NCBI RefSeq assembly: GCF_004403065.1
Contig: NZ_SOHA01000028.1
Location: forward strand, 145,351-209,350
Reading direction: 5' to 3'
Source of the DNA: Cryobacterium cryoconiti
GTDB lineage: Bacteria > Actinomycetota > Actinomycetes > Actinomycetales > Microbacteriaceae
Length of the DNA: 64,000 bases
Part shown: in pieces, positions 9,068 to 17,015 of the stretch
Numbering within the stretch: the stretch's first letter is position 1
How the letters are laid out: each line of letters opens with the position of its first letter
Notes under the pieces: model-generated
The model's input: only the letters and a program-made list of their open reading frames with translations
What the model was told of the DNA's origin: nothing
Database searches by the model: none
Made by a program: the position numbers and the translations under genes

Positions 9068-9942
9068 TGGAAGCCGGCGTTCCGCGCGGCCTCGAGCAGC
9101 TGTCGGGTGTGCGGATGCTGCGGCGTGCTGACGATCTCGGCCGCCGACGCCTGCTCGACGATCCGGCCTGCCTCCAGCACGGCCACGCGGCCGCATTCCG
9201 CTGCCACGACGCCGAGATCCCGGGAAGCCATGATGATCGAGAAGCCGAACTCCTGGCGTAATCCCCGGTAGAGCTCGAAGACGGCGGAATCGGCCTCGGC
9301 CGGGCGTGGGCCGGTGGGTTCGTCGAGAATCAGAAGGTCGGGGTGGCAGGAGACCGCGGCGGCGATCAGCACCCGCCGCAGCGCGACCGGTGCGAGCTGG
9401 GTCGGCAGCTCGAGTGACGTCCGGCGCGGATCGGGGAGGCCCACCCGGTCGAGCAGTTCCAGCACGCGCCGGGCGGCGGCCGTGCGGGACAGGCCTCGCT
9501 CCGTGCGCAGTGGGCGGGCGAGCTGGCGGCCGATCGGCCGGTCGGGCACCAGGCCCGTGTTTGCGTCCGCGGGTACGAAAGACGGGGCGCGGCCGCGCAA
9601 CCGGCCGAGTGCGCGCGGCGAGACCCCGACGAGTTCCCGTCCGTCGAGAAGGATCGAGCCTGCCGTGATCAACGCCGGGACAGGCAACCGGCCCGCGATG
9701 GCCAGGGCGATCTCGGTCGCTCCGGAACCGGCGACACCGACCAGCCCGAGAACCTCGCCCCGCGAGACGGAGAGGGAGATGCCTGGGACCAGGGACGGGG
9801 CATCCGGATGGTTGCCGGCGGATATCTGCAGACCCCGCACGTCGAGCAGTGCCGAGGCGCGGAAGCGGTCGGAGGGAATCGGTTCGTCTCCGGCCGCCGC
9901 CGGTGCTGTCGAGAGTTCCCACGGCGGAAGGAACTCGTCCAT
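9064..9942 (-). CDS. Catalytically degenerate ABC ATPase homologue (DppD/OppD-like)
   Basis: 292 residues. The overall fold pattern is that of dipeptide/oligopeptide ABC ATPases (C-terminal HPHTRQLLEA). Key residues are altered. Walker A reads GVAGSGAT (69-76) with Ala75 in place of the essential Lys. The signature LSGG is replaced by LAPV (183-186), readable because the flanks PTQL and RRVLIA still align. The switch His is Arg241 (MASRDLGVV), and the Q-loop Gln is not visible. Walker B (LLILDEP) remains. ATP hydrolysis is therefore unlikely. There is no permease or binding protein nearby. The reading frame is intact. ATG 9942 has AGAGGA just upstream; an ATG at 9963 is possible. Confidence 0.75.
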   Translation of the reverse strand: MDEFLPPWELSTAPAAAGDEPIPSDRFRASALLDVRGLQISAGNHPDAPSLVPGISLSVSRGEVLGLVGVAGSGATEIALAIAGRLPVPALITAGSILLDGRELVGVSPRALGRLRGRAPSFVPADANTGLVPDRPIGRQLARPLRTERGLSRTAAARRVLELLDRVGLPDPRRTSLELPTQLAPVALRRVLIAAAVSCHPDLLILDEPTGPRPAEADSAVFELYRGLRQEFGFSIIMASRDLGVVAAECGRVAVLEAGRIVEQASAAEIVSTPQHPHTRQLLEAARNAGFH

Positions 9943-9982
9943 GGGTCCTCTTCCCTCCTGCATGTTGCCTGGTGAGTTTTAC

Positions 9983-10065
9983 TGTATGCAATCTGGACAG
10001 ATTTACCTGGTCAGAATGCTCTAATTTGGCGATTGGCACCTGTACTGGGGGCAGATTTGCATACA
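9983..10065. promoter_or_regulatory. Divergent inverted repeat, possible operator pair
   Basis: TGTATGCAATCTG (9983-9995) and CAGATTTGCATACA (10052-10065) are near-exact inverted copies differing by one base of length, spaced about 56 bp apart in the divergent gap between the degenerate ABC gene and the ATP-grasp operon. The half-sites resemble GntR-type pseudo-palindromes (TTGTATGCAA), but no binding protein can be assigned. Confidence 0.4.
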
Positions 10066-10122
10066 ACTTAGGCGACTCGTGGTCGTAACATTCCTGCAAT
10101 ATCGTGCCGCTACGCTCCCACC

Positions 10123-11802
10123 ATGGTTGACCTCTTCACGGGCTATGGCGCGAACGCAGCACTGCGGGCCGAACGGGGCGCGCCCAGCGCCTGGGATGAA
10201 ATGTTCCCCGATCTCACCTCCCTCACGCCGGTGGAAGCGAGGGCGGCCTACAAGGATGTCTTCGCCGCCCTGGCGAAAATGACCCAGGAGGAACTCCGGG
10301 GCCGAACGGCTGCGCTGGCGAGTTCGTATCTCGCCCAGGGCGTCACGTTCGACTTCGCCGGCGAGGAGCGGCCCTTCCCGCTCGACGCCGTTCCGCGGGT
10401 GATCGAGCAGGAGGAATGGATCACGGTCGAATCCGGGATCAAGCAGCGGGTGCGGGCGCTCGAAGCGTTCCTCGCCGACATCTACGGCCCCCAGGCGGCC
10501 GTGCACGACGGCGTGATCCCGGCCGGACTGATCAGCTCGTCGAACCACTTCCACCGCCAGGCGGCCGGCATCGTCTCGGCGAACAATGTGCGCATCCAGG
10601 TTTCCGGGATCGACCTGATCCGCGACGAGGTGGGCGCATGGCGGGTGCTCGAGGACAACGTGCGGGTGCCCAGCGGGGTCAGCTACGTGATCTCCAATCG
10701 CCGCGTGATGGCGCAGACCCTGCCCGAACTGTTCGTGTCGATGCGGGTGCGCCCGGTCGGCGACTATCCGAACAAGCTGCTGCAGGCCCTGCGCGCCTCC
10801 GCCCCGGCCAGCGTCGACGACCCGAACGTCGTGGTGCTCACCCCGGGGGTCTTCAACTCCGCCTACTTCGAGCACACCCTGCTGGCCCGGCTGATGGGTG
10901 TCGAACTCGTCGAGGGACGTGACCTGTTCTGCTCCGGCGGGCGGGTCTGGATGCGCACGACCGCCGGACCCACCCGGGTGGACGTCATCTACCGCCGCGT
11001 CGACGACGAGTTCCTCGACCCGCTGCAGTTCCGCGCCGACTCGCAGCTCGGCTCGCCCGGCATCCTGATGGCCGCGCGCCTCGGCAACGTCACCATCGCC
11101 AACGCCGTCGGCAACGGCGTCGCCGACGACAAGCTCGTCTACACCTACCTGCCCGACCTGATCCGGTACTACCTCGGCGAGGACGCGATCATCCCCAACG
11201 TCGACACCTGGCGCCTGGAAGACCCGCTCGCCCTCGAGGAGGTGCTCGACCGGCTCGACGAGCTCGTGGTCAAACCCGTCGACGGGTCCGGGGGGAAGGG
11301 CCTCGTGGTGGGGCCGGCCGCCTCGGCCGCCGAGCTGGCGACGCTGCGCACGCAGCTGCTGAAGGATCCCCGGGGCTGGATCGCCCAGCCGGTCGTGCAG
11401 CTCTCCACCATCCCCACTCTCGTCGACGAGGGCATGCGCCCCCGGCACGCCGACCTGCGGCCGTTCGCGGTGAACGACGGCACTGACGTCTGGGTGCTGC
11501 CGGGCGGACTCACCCGCGTGGCGCTGCCCGAGGGGGAGCTCGTCGTCAACTCCAGCCAGGGCGGCGGGTCGAAGGACACCTGGGTGATCGGCACGGAGCC
11601 CGACTTCTTCTCCGAATCGTCGGCCCGCAACATCCAGGGTCTGGTCGCCGACCAGGCAGCCAACACCCGCTCGGCCGGCACCCACGCCGTGGACCACTCG
11701 CCGCAGGACAAACCGTTGGGCGACAACACGGAACAGCAGCAGCAACAGCAACAGCAGGCGTCGGCAGCGCCCGCACCGCAGAGAAAGGCCGGAGAATGTT
11801 GA
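10123..11802 (+). CDS. Circularly permuted ATP-grasp protein (DUF404/DUF407)
   Basis: 559 residues. These enzymes are predicted peptide/amide ligases that activate a carboxylate with ATP. The body (about 20-500) includes GVFNSAYFEHTLLARLMGVE, VWMRTTAGPTRVDVIYRR, LVVKPVDGSGGKGLVVGP and LPGGLTRVALPEG, all typical of this family. The last ~25 residues are low complexity: eight consecutive Gln encoded by CAG/CAA at 11734-11757, then Ala/Pro. The ATG has no clear Shine-Dalgarno. The 3' end overlaps the alpha-E gene by 7 bp. With the next two genes it forms the recurrent ATP-grasp/alpha-E/transglutaminase set that comparative genomics predicts makes or attaches a peptide. Confidence 0.9.
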   Translation: MVDLFTGYGANAALRAERGAPSAWDEMFPDLTSLTPVEARAAYKDVFAALAKMTQEELRGRTAALASSYLAQGVTFDFAGEERPFPLDAVPRVIEQEEWITVESGIKQRVRALEAFLADIYGPQAAVHDGVIPAGLISSSNHFHRQAAGIVSANNVRIQVSGIDLIRDEVGAWRVLEDNVRVPSGVSYVISNRRVMAQTLPELFVSMRVRPVGDYPNKLLQALRASAPASVDDPNVVVLTPGVFNSAYFEHTLLARLMGVELVEGRDLFCSGGRVWMRTTAGPTRVDVIYRRVDDEFLDPLQFRADSQLGSPGILMAARLGNVTIANAVGNGVADDKLVYTYLPDLIRYYLGEDAIIPNVDTWRLEDPLALEEVLDRLDELVVKPVDGSGGKGLVVGPAASAAELATLRTQLLKDPRGWIAQPVVQLSTIPTLVDEGMRPRHADLRPFAVNDGTDVWVLPGGLTRVALPEGELVVNSSQGGGSKDTWVIGTEPDFFSESSARNIQGLVADQAANTRSAGTHAVDHSPQDKPLGDNTEQQQQQQQQASAAPAPQRKAGEC

Positions 11803-12725
11803 GCCGCATTGCAGAAAGCCTGTTCTGGATCGGACGGTACATCGAGCGCAGCGACGGCACCGCCCGCATTCTCGACGTGCACCTCCAGCTGCTGCTGGAA
11901 GACCCCTGGATCGAGGAGAGCCTCGCCTGCCAGTCGCTGCTGCACCTGATGGGCAGCGATGCTCCCGCCGATCGGCTGCTGACCCGCAAGGATGTGCTCG
12001 CCACGCTGGCCGTGGACCGGCAGCATCCGGCCTCGATCGCCTATTCGGTCAAGGCCGCGCGGGAGAACGCGCGCCGGGCGCGGGAGATCGTGCCCACCGA
12101 GCTGTGGGAGTGCCTCAACACGACGAGCGCGCGGATGCCGCGGAAGGTCGCGTCGGAGAAGACGCACGACTTCTTCGGCTGGGTTCGGGAACGCTCCGCG
12201 CTCGCGGTGGGCATCGTCGAGTCCGGTGTCAGCCGCGACGACGCCTGGCACTTCTTCAACCTGGGGCGCAGCCTGGAGCAGGCGGACATGACCGCCCGGC
12301 TGTTGGCCACCCGGTCGCTGACCGTGGCCAGCGGGCCCTCCTGGACCACGATCCTGCGCTCCTGCGGCGCCTACGAGTCCTACCTGCGCACCTACCGCGG
12401 TGTGCCGTCCGCCCGGAACGCGGCCGAATTCCTGCTGCTGGACCGGCTGTTCCCGCGATCGGTGGTCTTCTCCATCTCCCGGGCGGAGCAGTGCCTGCGT
12501 GAGATGGAACCGCGCACCGACCGGGTCGGCGTGACCGACCAGGCGCAACGGGTGCTGGGCCAGATCCGCAGCCAGCTGGAATACCGGCCGATCATGGACA
12601 TCCTGAACGATCTGTCGACTCAGATGGACATTGTCCAGGAGGCCGTCAGCACGGCCTCCGAGGCCATCGGGGACCGGTACTTCCCGACCAGCGCCGTGCC
12701 CACCTGGACGGGGGAGGCCTCGTGA
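11796..12725 (+). CDS. Alpha-E domain protein (DUF403)
   Basis: 309 residues, almost entirely helical. The N-terminus MLSRIAESLFWIGRYIERSD and AWHFFNLGRSLEQADMTARLL are family hallmarks. The Glu/Arg-rich helices are conserved, but the biochemical function is unknown. The family nearly always accompanies circularly permuted ATP-grasp proteins and may be its partner. It overlaps the ATP-grasp gene by 7 bp and the transglutaminase start by 4 bp, so the three genes form one translationally coupled operon. Confidence 0.9.
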   Translation: MLSRIAESLFWIGRYIERSDGTARILDVHLQLLLEDPWIEESLACQSLLHLMGSDAPADRLLTRKDVLATLAVDRQHPASIAYSVKAARENARRAREIVPTELWECLNTTSARMPRKVASEKTHDFFGWVRERSALAVGIVESGVSRDDAWHFFNLGRSLEQADMTARLLATRSLTVASGPSWTTILRSCGAYESYLRTYRGVPSARNAAEFLLLDRLFPRSVVFSISRAEQCLREMEPRTDRVGVTDQAQRVLGQIRSQLEYRPIMDILNDLSTQMDIVQEAVSTASEAIGDRYFPTSAVPTWTGEAS

Positions 12726-13567
12726 ACCGGCTCAGGATCCGCCACGTGACCGGCTACCGCTACCAGGGCGAGGTCGAAGCGTCCTACAACGAGGCACGGA
12801 TGTTGCCGGTCAGCTCGGCCGACCAGTTCGTGCTGTACTCGAGCCTCGATATCTCGCCGGTCTCAAGCAATCACGCGTACGTCGACTACTGGGGCACGCA
12901 GGTATCGAGCTTCGAGGTGCTGACCCCGCACACCGAGCTCACGCTCACCGCCACCAGCCTCGTGGAGGTGCGGCCGCGCACCCACCTGGCGCATCCGATG
13001 GGCTGGCCCGAACTGGCCGGCGTCACCGTGCGCAGCACCGCCACGGTGGAGCACATGCGGCAGACCCGGCTCACCGAGCCGCCCGAGGACGTGGCGGCGC
13101 TGGCGGCCGAGATCGTGGCCCGCCACCAGAGCCCGTGCGAGGCGGCGCTCGAGATCTGCGCGGCCATCGGCGACCGGATGCAGTACGTGCAGGGCGTCAC
13201 CGGGGTGCACTCCACCGCCCGGGAGGCGTGGGGCGACGGACGCGGCGTCTGCCAGGACATCACCCACATCGCCCTCGGCGCGCTGCGGTCGGTGGGCATC
13301 CCTGCCCGGTACGTGTCCGGCTACCTGCACCCGCGCCCCGACGCCGGGATCGGGGAGACGATCCGGGGCGAATCCCACGCCTGGGTGGAGTGGTTCTGCG
13401 GCGACTGGCGCGGCTTCGACCCGACCAACTCGATCGACATCGGCGACCGGCACGTGTCGGTCGGCCGCGGCCGCGACTACAACGACGTGCCCCCACTGCG
13501 CGGCGTGTTCGCGGGCACGAGCGGGTCGGAACTCTTCGTCACGGTGGAGATCACCCGGGAGGCCTGA
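12722..13567 (+). CDS. Transglutaminase-like cysteine peptidase/transferase
   Basis: 281 residues. An N-terminal beta-rich bacterial transglutaminase domain (1-110) is followed by the papain-like core. The triad is visible as C177 (GRGVCQDITH), H219 (GESHAWVEWF) and D233 (GFDPTNS). GTG start at 12722 in an ATGA-type overlap with the alpha-E gene. No signal peptide, so it is probably cytoplasmic. In this context it may cleave or transfer the peptide made by the ATP-grasp enzyme (inference). Confidence 0.92.
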   Translation: MNRLRIRHVTGYRYQGEVEASYNEARMLPVSSADQFVLYSSLDISPVSSNHAYVDYWGTQVSSFEVLTPHTELTLTATSLVEVRPRTHLAHPMGWPELAGVTVRSTATVEHMRQTRLTEPPEDVAALAAEIVARHQSPCEAALEICAAIGDRMQYVQGVTGVHSTAREAWGDGRGVCQDITHIALGALRSVGIPARYVSGYLHPRPDAGIGETIRGESHAWVEWFCGDWRGFDPTNSIDIGDRHVSVGRGRDYNDVPPLRGVFAGTSGSELFVTVEITREA

Positions 13568-13575
13568 GTCGCGCG

Positions 13576-13609
13576 GCGGCATCCGTTGTCTCGCACCCAC
13601 GGATGCCGC
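13576..13609. terminator. GC-rich hairpin between convergent genes
   Basis: 11-bp perfect arms GCGGCATCCGT (13576-13586) and ACGGATGCCGC (13599-13609) with a 12-nt loop, just after the transglutaminase stop and directly abutting family A copy 1. No T-run follows. Probable bidirectional transcription block. Both arms contain the abundant ACGGATGCC 9-mer. Confidence 0.5.
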
Positions 13610-13669
13610 GGCGCACCCTGTGGAAGCGGGCGCACGTTCTATCGTGCGCCCGCTTCCACAACCTGCGCC
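13610..13669. repeat. 60-bp intergenic palindrome, family A copy 1
   Basis: Inner arms TGGAAGCGGGCGCACG (13621-13636) and complement (13643-13658) are perfect over 16 bp, around TTCTAT. The outer 11 bp pair imperfectly (GGCGCACCCTG with CAACCTGCGCC). Same length and layout as copies at 15242, 48362 and 49626. It lies between the convergent transglutaminase and FAD-oxidoreductase genes. Confidence 0.9.
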
Positions 13670-13714
13670 GGGACGGGCATCTACACGGAGCTCACGGATG
13701 CCGGGCGCCGGTCC

Positions 13715-15145
13715 CTACGAGTCGAAGCCCAGGCCCAGAGCGTCGAGCGACTTCAGGATGATATTGCGCCGGCCCCGGTTGTGGTCGGCACGGTCGAGGG
13801 ACCAGCGCGTGGTCTGGATGCCCAGTGAGGCGAGAGGCTCGGGCGGGAACGGGAGCGGCCGGCCGCGCACCATCTCCAGCTGGGTGCGCTCGGTCTGCAG
13901 ACCGGCCAGCTGGTCGAGCACGACCTCCGCAGCGAAGTGCGTGGCGGCCACGCCGAGTCCGGTGAACCCGGCGGCGTAGCTGATCCGCCCGCCGCGGGCG
14001 GTGCCGAAGAAGGCACAGAACTGCGTCGATGTGTCGATCGCGCCGGCCCACTGGTGGCTGAAGCGCAGCCCCTCCAGCTGCGGGAACGTGGTGAAGAAGT
14101 GACTGGCCAGACGTTGGAAGCTCTCCGGCCGGTTCTCGTAGCCGCTCCGCACCCGGGCGCCGTAGTGGTAGATCGCGTCGTAGCCGCCGAAGAGGATGCG
14201 GTTGTCGGCGCTCAGCCGGTAGTAGTGGAACTGGTTGGCCAGGTCGCTCAGCCCCTGCCGGTTCTGCCAATTGATCGCGGTGAGCTGGTCGGGTGACAGT
14301 GGTTCGGTCATCAGCACGTAGTCGTAGACGGGCACCGTGGACAGCCGGTTGCGGGCGAGCAGGGAGGGGAAGACGTTGGTCGCCAGCGCCGTCTTCTGCG
14401 CGCGCACGACGCCGGAGGCGGTGCGCAGCCGCGTGCCCTGCGCCGGGGAGAGCCCCTGCGTGTCCAGGTTCTTGACCGAGGTGTGCTCGAAGATCTCGAC
14501 ACCGAGCTCGGTGGCGACGCGGGCGAGTTCGGTCGCGAGCTTGCCGGGGTGCACGAGCGCGTTCGTGCGCTTGTGCCAGACGCCGGCCAGGTAGGTAGGC
14601 GAGTCGACCTCCGCGCGGAGGGCCGCGGCATCCAGGAACACGCTGTTCTCGCCGGTCGGTTCCTCACGGAGCCAGTCGACCTGGTGCTCCTCGACGGCCA
14701 GGTCGATGGCGCCCGTGCGCTCGAAGTCACAGTCCAGCCCCAGCTCGGCCACAGCCCGCTCGATCTCGTCGAGGTTCGCCAGGCCCAGCTCGGTGAGCCG
14801 GTCGATCTCCTTCGGCCAGCGGCGACGGCCGTTCTCCTCGCCATGGGTCAGGCTGGCCTCGCAGAAGCCGCCGTTGCGGCCCGACGCGGCCCAGCCGATG
14901 GTGCGCGCCTCGAGCAGCACCACGCGGGCGCCCGGGTCTCGCTGCTTGGCGATCACGGCGGTCCAGAGGCCGAGGTAGCCACCGCCGACGATGGCGAGGT
15001 CGCAGTCGACGTCGGCCGTGAGCGCCGGGTAACCGGTCTGCGGCGCCACGTCGTCCAGCCAGAAGGGGGCCGAACGCGTACCGGCGAGAGCGCCGGCGAC
15101 GACGGATGCGGCAGGTCGTGCCCGCTCGAAAATGGTCGTGCCCAC
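13715..15145 (-). CDS. FAD-dependent amine/amino-acid oxidoreductase (DAO fold)
   Basis: 476 residues. The Rossmann FAD-binding motif is near the N-terminus (VGGGYLGLWTA; Gly54, 56 and 59), followed by E79 in VVLLEA. WAASGRNGGFCEASLTHG and the C-terminal YAAGFTGLGVAATH are typical of the gamma-glutamylputrescine-oxidase/OrdL branch. It probably oxidises a secondary amine or amino acid, giving H2O2 or passing electrons to a carrier. Substrate not determinable. It is a single gene bracketed by two copies of the family A palindrome. Confidence 0.85.
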   Translation of the reverse strand: MGTTIFERARPAASVVAGALAGTRSAPFWLDDVAPQTGYPALTADVDCDLAIVGGGYLGLWTAVIAKQRDPGARVVLLEARTIGWAASGRNGGFCEASLTHGEENGRRRWPKEIDRLTELGLANLDEIERAVAELGLDCDFERTGAIDLAVEEHQVDWLREEPTGENSVFLDAAALRAEVDSPTYLAGVWHKRTNALVHPGKLATELARVATELGVEIFEHTSVKNLDTQGLSPAQGTRLRTASGVVRAQKTALATNVFPSLLARNRLSTVPVYDYVLMTEPLSPDQLTAINWQNRQGLSDLANQFHYYRLSADNRILFGGYDAIYHYGARVRSGYENRPESFQRLASHFFTTFPQLEGLRFSHQWAGAIDTSTQFCAFFGTARGGRISYAAGFTGLGVAATHFAAEVVLDQLAGLQTERTQLEMVRGRPLPFPPEPLASLGIQTTRWSLDRADHNRGRRNIILKSLDALGLGFDS

Positions 15146-15241
15146 GGATCGTCCTTTGTTCGTCGCGGCGCTGCTACCCGTTCATCATGACAGCCGGAGC
15201 CGGTCGGTGGCCAGGCCCGTAGGTCTCGCGAGCGCACCCGG

Positions 15242-15301
15242 GGCGCACCCTGTGGAAGCGGGCGCACGTTCTACCCTGCGCCTGCTTCCACAGGGTGCGC
15301 C
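15242..15301. repeat. 60-bp intergenic palindrome, family A copy 2
   Basis: Outer arms are perfect over 18 bp (GGCGCACCCTGTGGAAGC, 15242-15259, with 15284-15301). The inner part is partly mismatched around the shared CGTTCTA core. It lies between the start of the oxidoreductase gene and the stop of the ramB-like gene, which are on the same strand. Confidence 0.9.
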
Positions 15302-15339
15302 GCGACGGCCGGAGTCCGCGCCTGCCAGCGCCGCCGCCA

Positions 15340-16848
15340 TCAGCTCGCCGGCGCGTGCGCCTCCAGGAACTGGAACACCTCGGTCTGGTCGACACCGGGG
15401 AAGGTCCCCGTGGGCAGGGCGGCGAGCAGGCTGGTGGGCGTGCGCGCGGCCGGCCAGGATTGCCCGGACCAGCGCTCCGACAGCTCGTCGGGTGCGCGGC
15501 GGCAGCAGGACTCGTCGGGGCAGGTGGACACGGCCCGGTTGGTGGTCTCGCGCCCGCGGAACCACTTCACGTGGGTGAACGGCACGCCCACGCTGACGGA
15601 GTAGTCGCCCTCCTTCGCCTTCTCGATCCGGGAGGTGCACCAGAAGGTTCCGCTGGGGGTGTCGGTGTACTGGTACCAGGGGCTGAACCGGTCGGCCACG
15701 TTGAAAACCGTGCGCGCGGTCCAGTTGCGGCAGACCGTCGAGCCCTCCACCGCGCCGAGGGCATCGCTCGGGAAGCGCACCGAATCGTTCTCGTAGGCCT
15801 TGATCATGGTGCCCGACTCGTGCACCTTCATGAAGTGAACCGGGATGTCGAGCCGGGCGGTGGCCAGGTTCGTGAACCGGTGTGCGGCGGTCTCGTAGGA
15901 CACCGCGAACGCGTCGCGCAGGTCCTCCATCGAGATGCGGCGCAGGGCCTTCGCCTCGGTGAGCAGTTTCACGGTGTCTTTTTCGGGCAACAGGATGGCC
16001 GCGGTCAGGTAGTTGGTCTCCACCCGCTGCGACAGAAATTCCGCATAGTTTCCGGGTTCCTCGTGCTCGCAGAGCAGGGTGGCGAACGCCTGCAGGATGG
16101 GCGAGCGGGAGTCGCGGGAGGCCGACTGCTCCGTGGGCAGGTAGATCCGTCGGTTGCGTTTGTCGGTCACTGACCGGGTCGAGTTCGGCAGGTCGCCCAC
16201 ATAGTGCAGCGAGTAGCCGAGGTGGGTGGCCATGTCGGCGACCACCTGGTGGGAGACCGGCCCGCCGGTGTGCCCGACCGCGGCGAGCAGCCGCTGCGCC
16301 TCGGCCTCGAGTTCCGGAAAGTAGTTGTCCCGGGCGCGCATGGTGGCCCGGAGCTCCACGTTCGCGCGCCGGGCCTCCTCCGGGGTGGCCGCCCGCTCCC
16401 GGTGCAGGCGCAGGATTTCGTTGTGCAGGCTGAGCATGGTCTGCAGGGTTTCGTCGCTGGTTCCGCGGCCCACGCGGAAGTGCGCCAGTCCGAGCGCCGT
16501 GAACACGGGGCCCCGCTGGGCCCGCTCCACGGCGATTTCCAGCGCTGCCCGCTCGGACGGGGCATCCGTTTTCAGCAGGTCGTCGACGGTGGTGCCGAGC
16601 GCTGCCGCGATGGTGAGCAACATCGACAGTCGTGGCTCGCGTTTGCCGTTCTCGATCATCGAGACCTGCGACGGCGCCCGGTCGATGGCCGCGGCCAGGG
16701 CGTCCAACGTCATGCGCTTCTTCGTGCGCAGTTCCCGGATGCGCCGCCCCAGGGTGAGCGCATCGAGTCCGGCCTCCTCGGCGGGATCCGCGGACAGGGA
16801 CGGGCGAAGGGTGGGATCGACGATGACCATGCCCCCATGCTCACACAC
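15340..16848 (-). CDS. ramB: XRE-family short-chain fatty acid metabolism regulator, RamB-like
   Basis: 502 residues. An N-terminal XRE helix-turn-helix (about 34-92, with RAPSQVSMIENGKREPRLS) is followed by a degenerate IrrE/DUF955-like middle (about 245-300) and a C-terminal Cys-containing DUF2083-type domain (TCPDESCC). In Corynebacterium, RamB represses glyoxylate-bypass and acetate-activation genes. Here the gene is divergent from malate synthase, which strongly supports the assignment. The start is uncertain between ATG 16848 and ATG 16830; neither has a strong ribosome-binding site. Confidence 0.88.
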   Translation of the reverse strand: MCEHGGMVIVDPTLRPSLSADPAEEAGLDALTLGRRIRELRTKKRMTLDALAAAIDRAPSQVSMIENGKREPRLSMLLTIAAALGTTVDDLLKTDAPSERAALEIAVERAQRGPVFTALGLAHFRVGRGTSDETLQTMLSLHNEILRLHRERAATPEEARRANVELRATMRARDNYFPELEAEAQRLLAAVGHTGGPVSHQVVADMATHLGYSLHYVGDLPNSTRSVTDKRNRRIYLPTEQSASRDSRSPILQAFATLLCEHEEPGNYAEFLSQRVETNYLTAAILLPEKDTVKLLTEAKALRRISMEDLRDAFAVSYETAAHRFTNLATARLDIPVHFMKVHESGTMIKAYENDSVRFPSDALGAVEGSTVCRNWTARTVFNVADRFSPWYQYTDTPSGTFWCTSRIEKAKEGDYSVSVGVPFTHVKWFRGRETTNRAVSTCPDESCCRRAPDELSERWSGQSWPAARTPTSLLAALPTGTFPGVDQTEVFQFLEAHAPAS

Positions 16849-16870
16849 CCCGGCGAAAACTTCTCACAGG

Positions 16871-16892
16871 CAGAAGAAATGTTGTTCTTCTG
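16871..16892. promoter_or_regulatory. Dyad in ramB-aceB intergenic region
   Basis: Perfect 8-bp inverted arms CAGAAGAA and TTCTTCTG separated by 6 bp, 23 bp upstream of the ramB-like start and 124 bp upstream of malate synthase. Its place between regulator and target suggests it is the operator for the RamB-like protein. Confidence 0.5.
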
Positions 16893-17015
16893 TTGTCGGG
16901 GGAGCGGTGCGGGATGGTCGTCCGGTCCAGAGTTGGACGCAGGCAAGCACAGACGCTCTCCCAGGCGGCGCCAGGCCAGCAGCACTCCCACAAACGTTTC
17001 GAAGGAGATCAGCCC

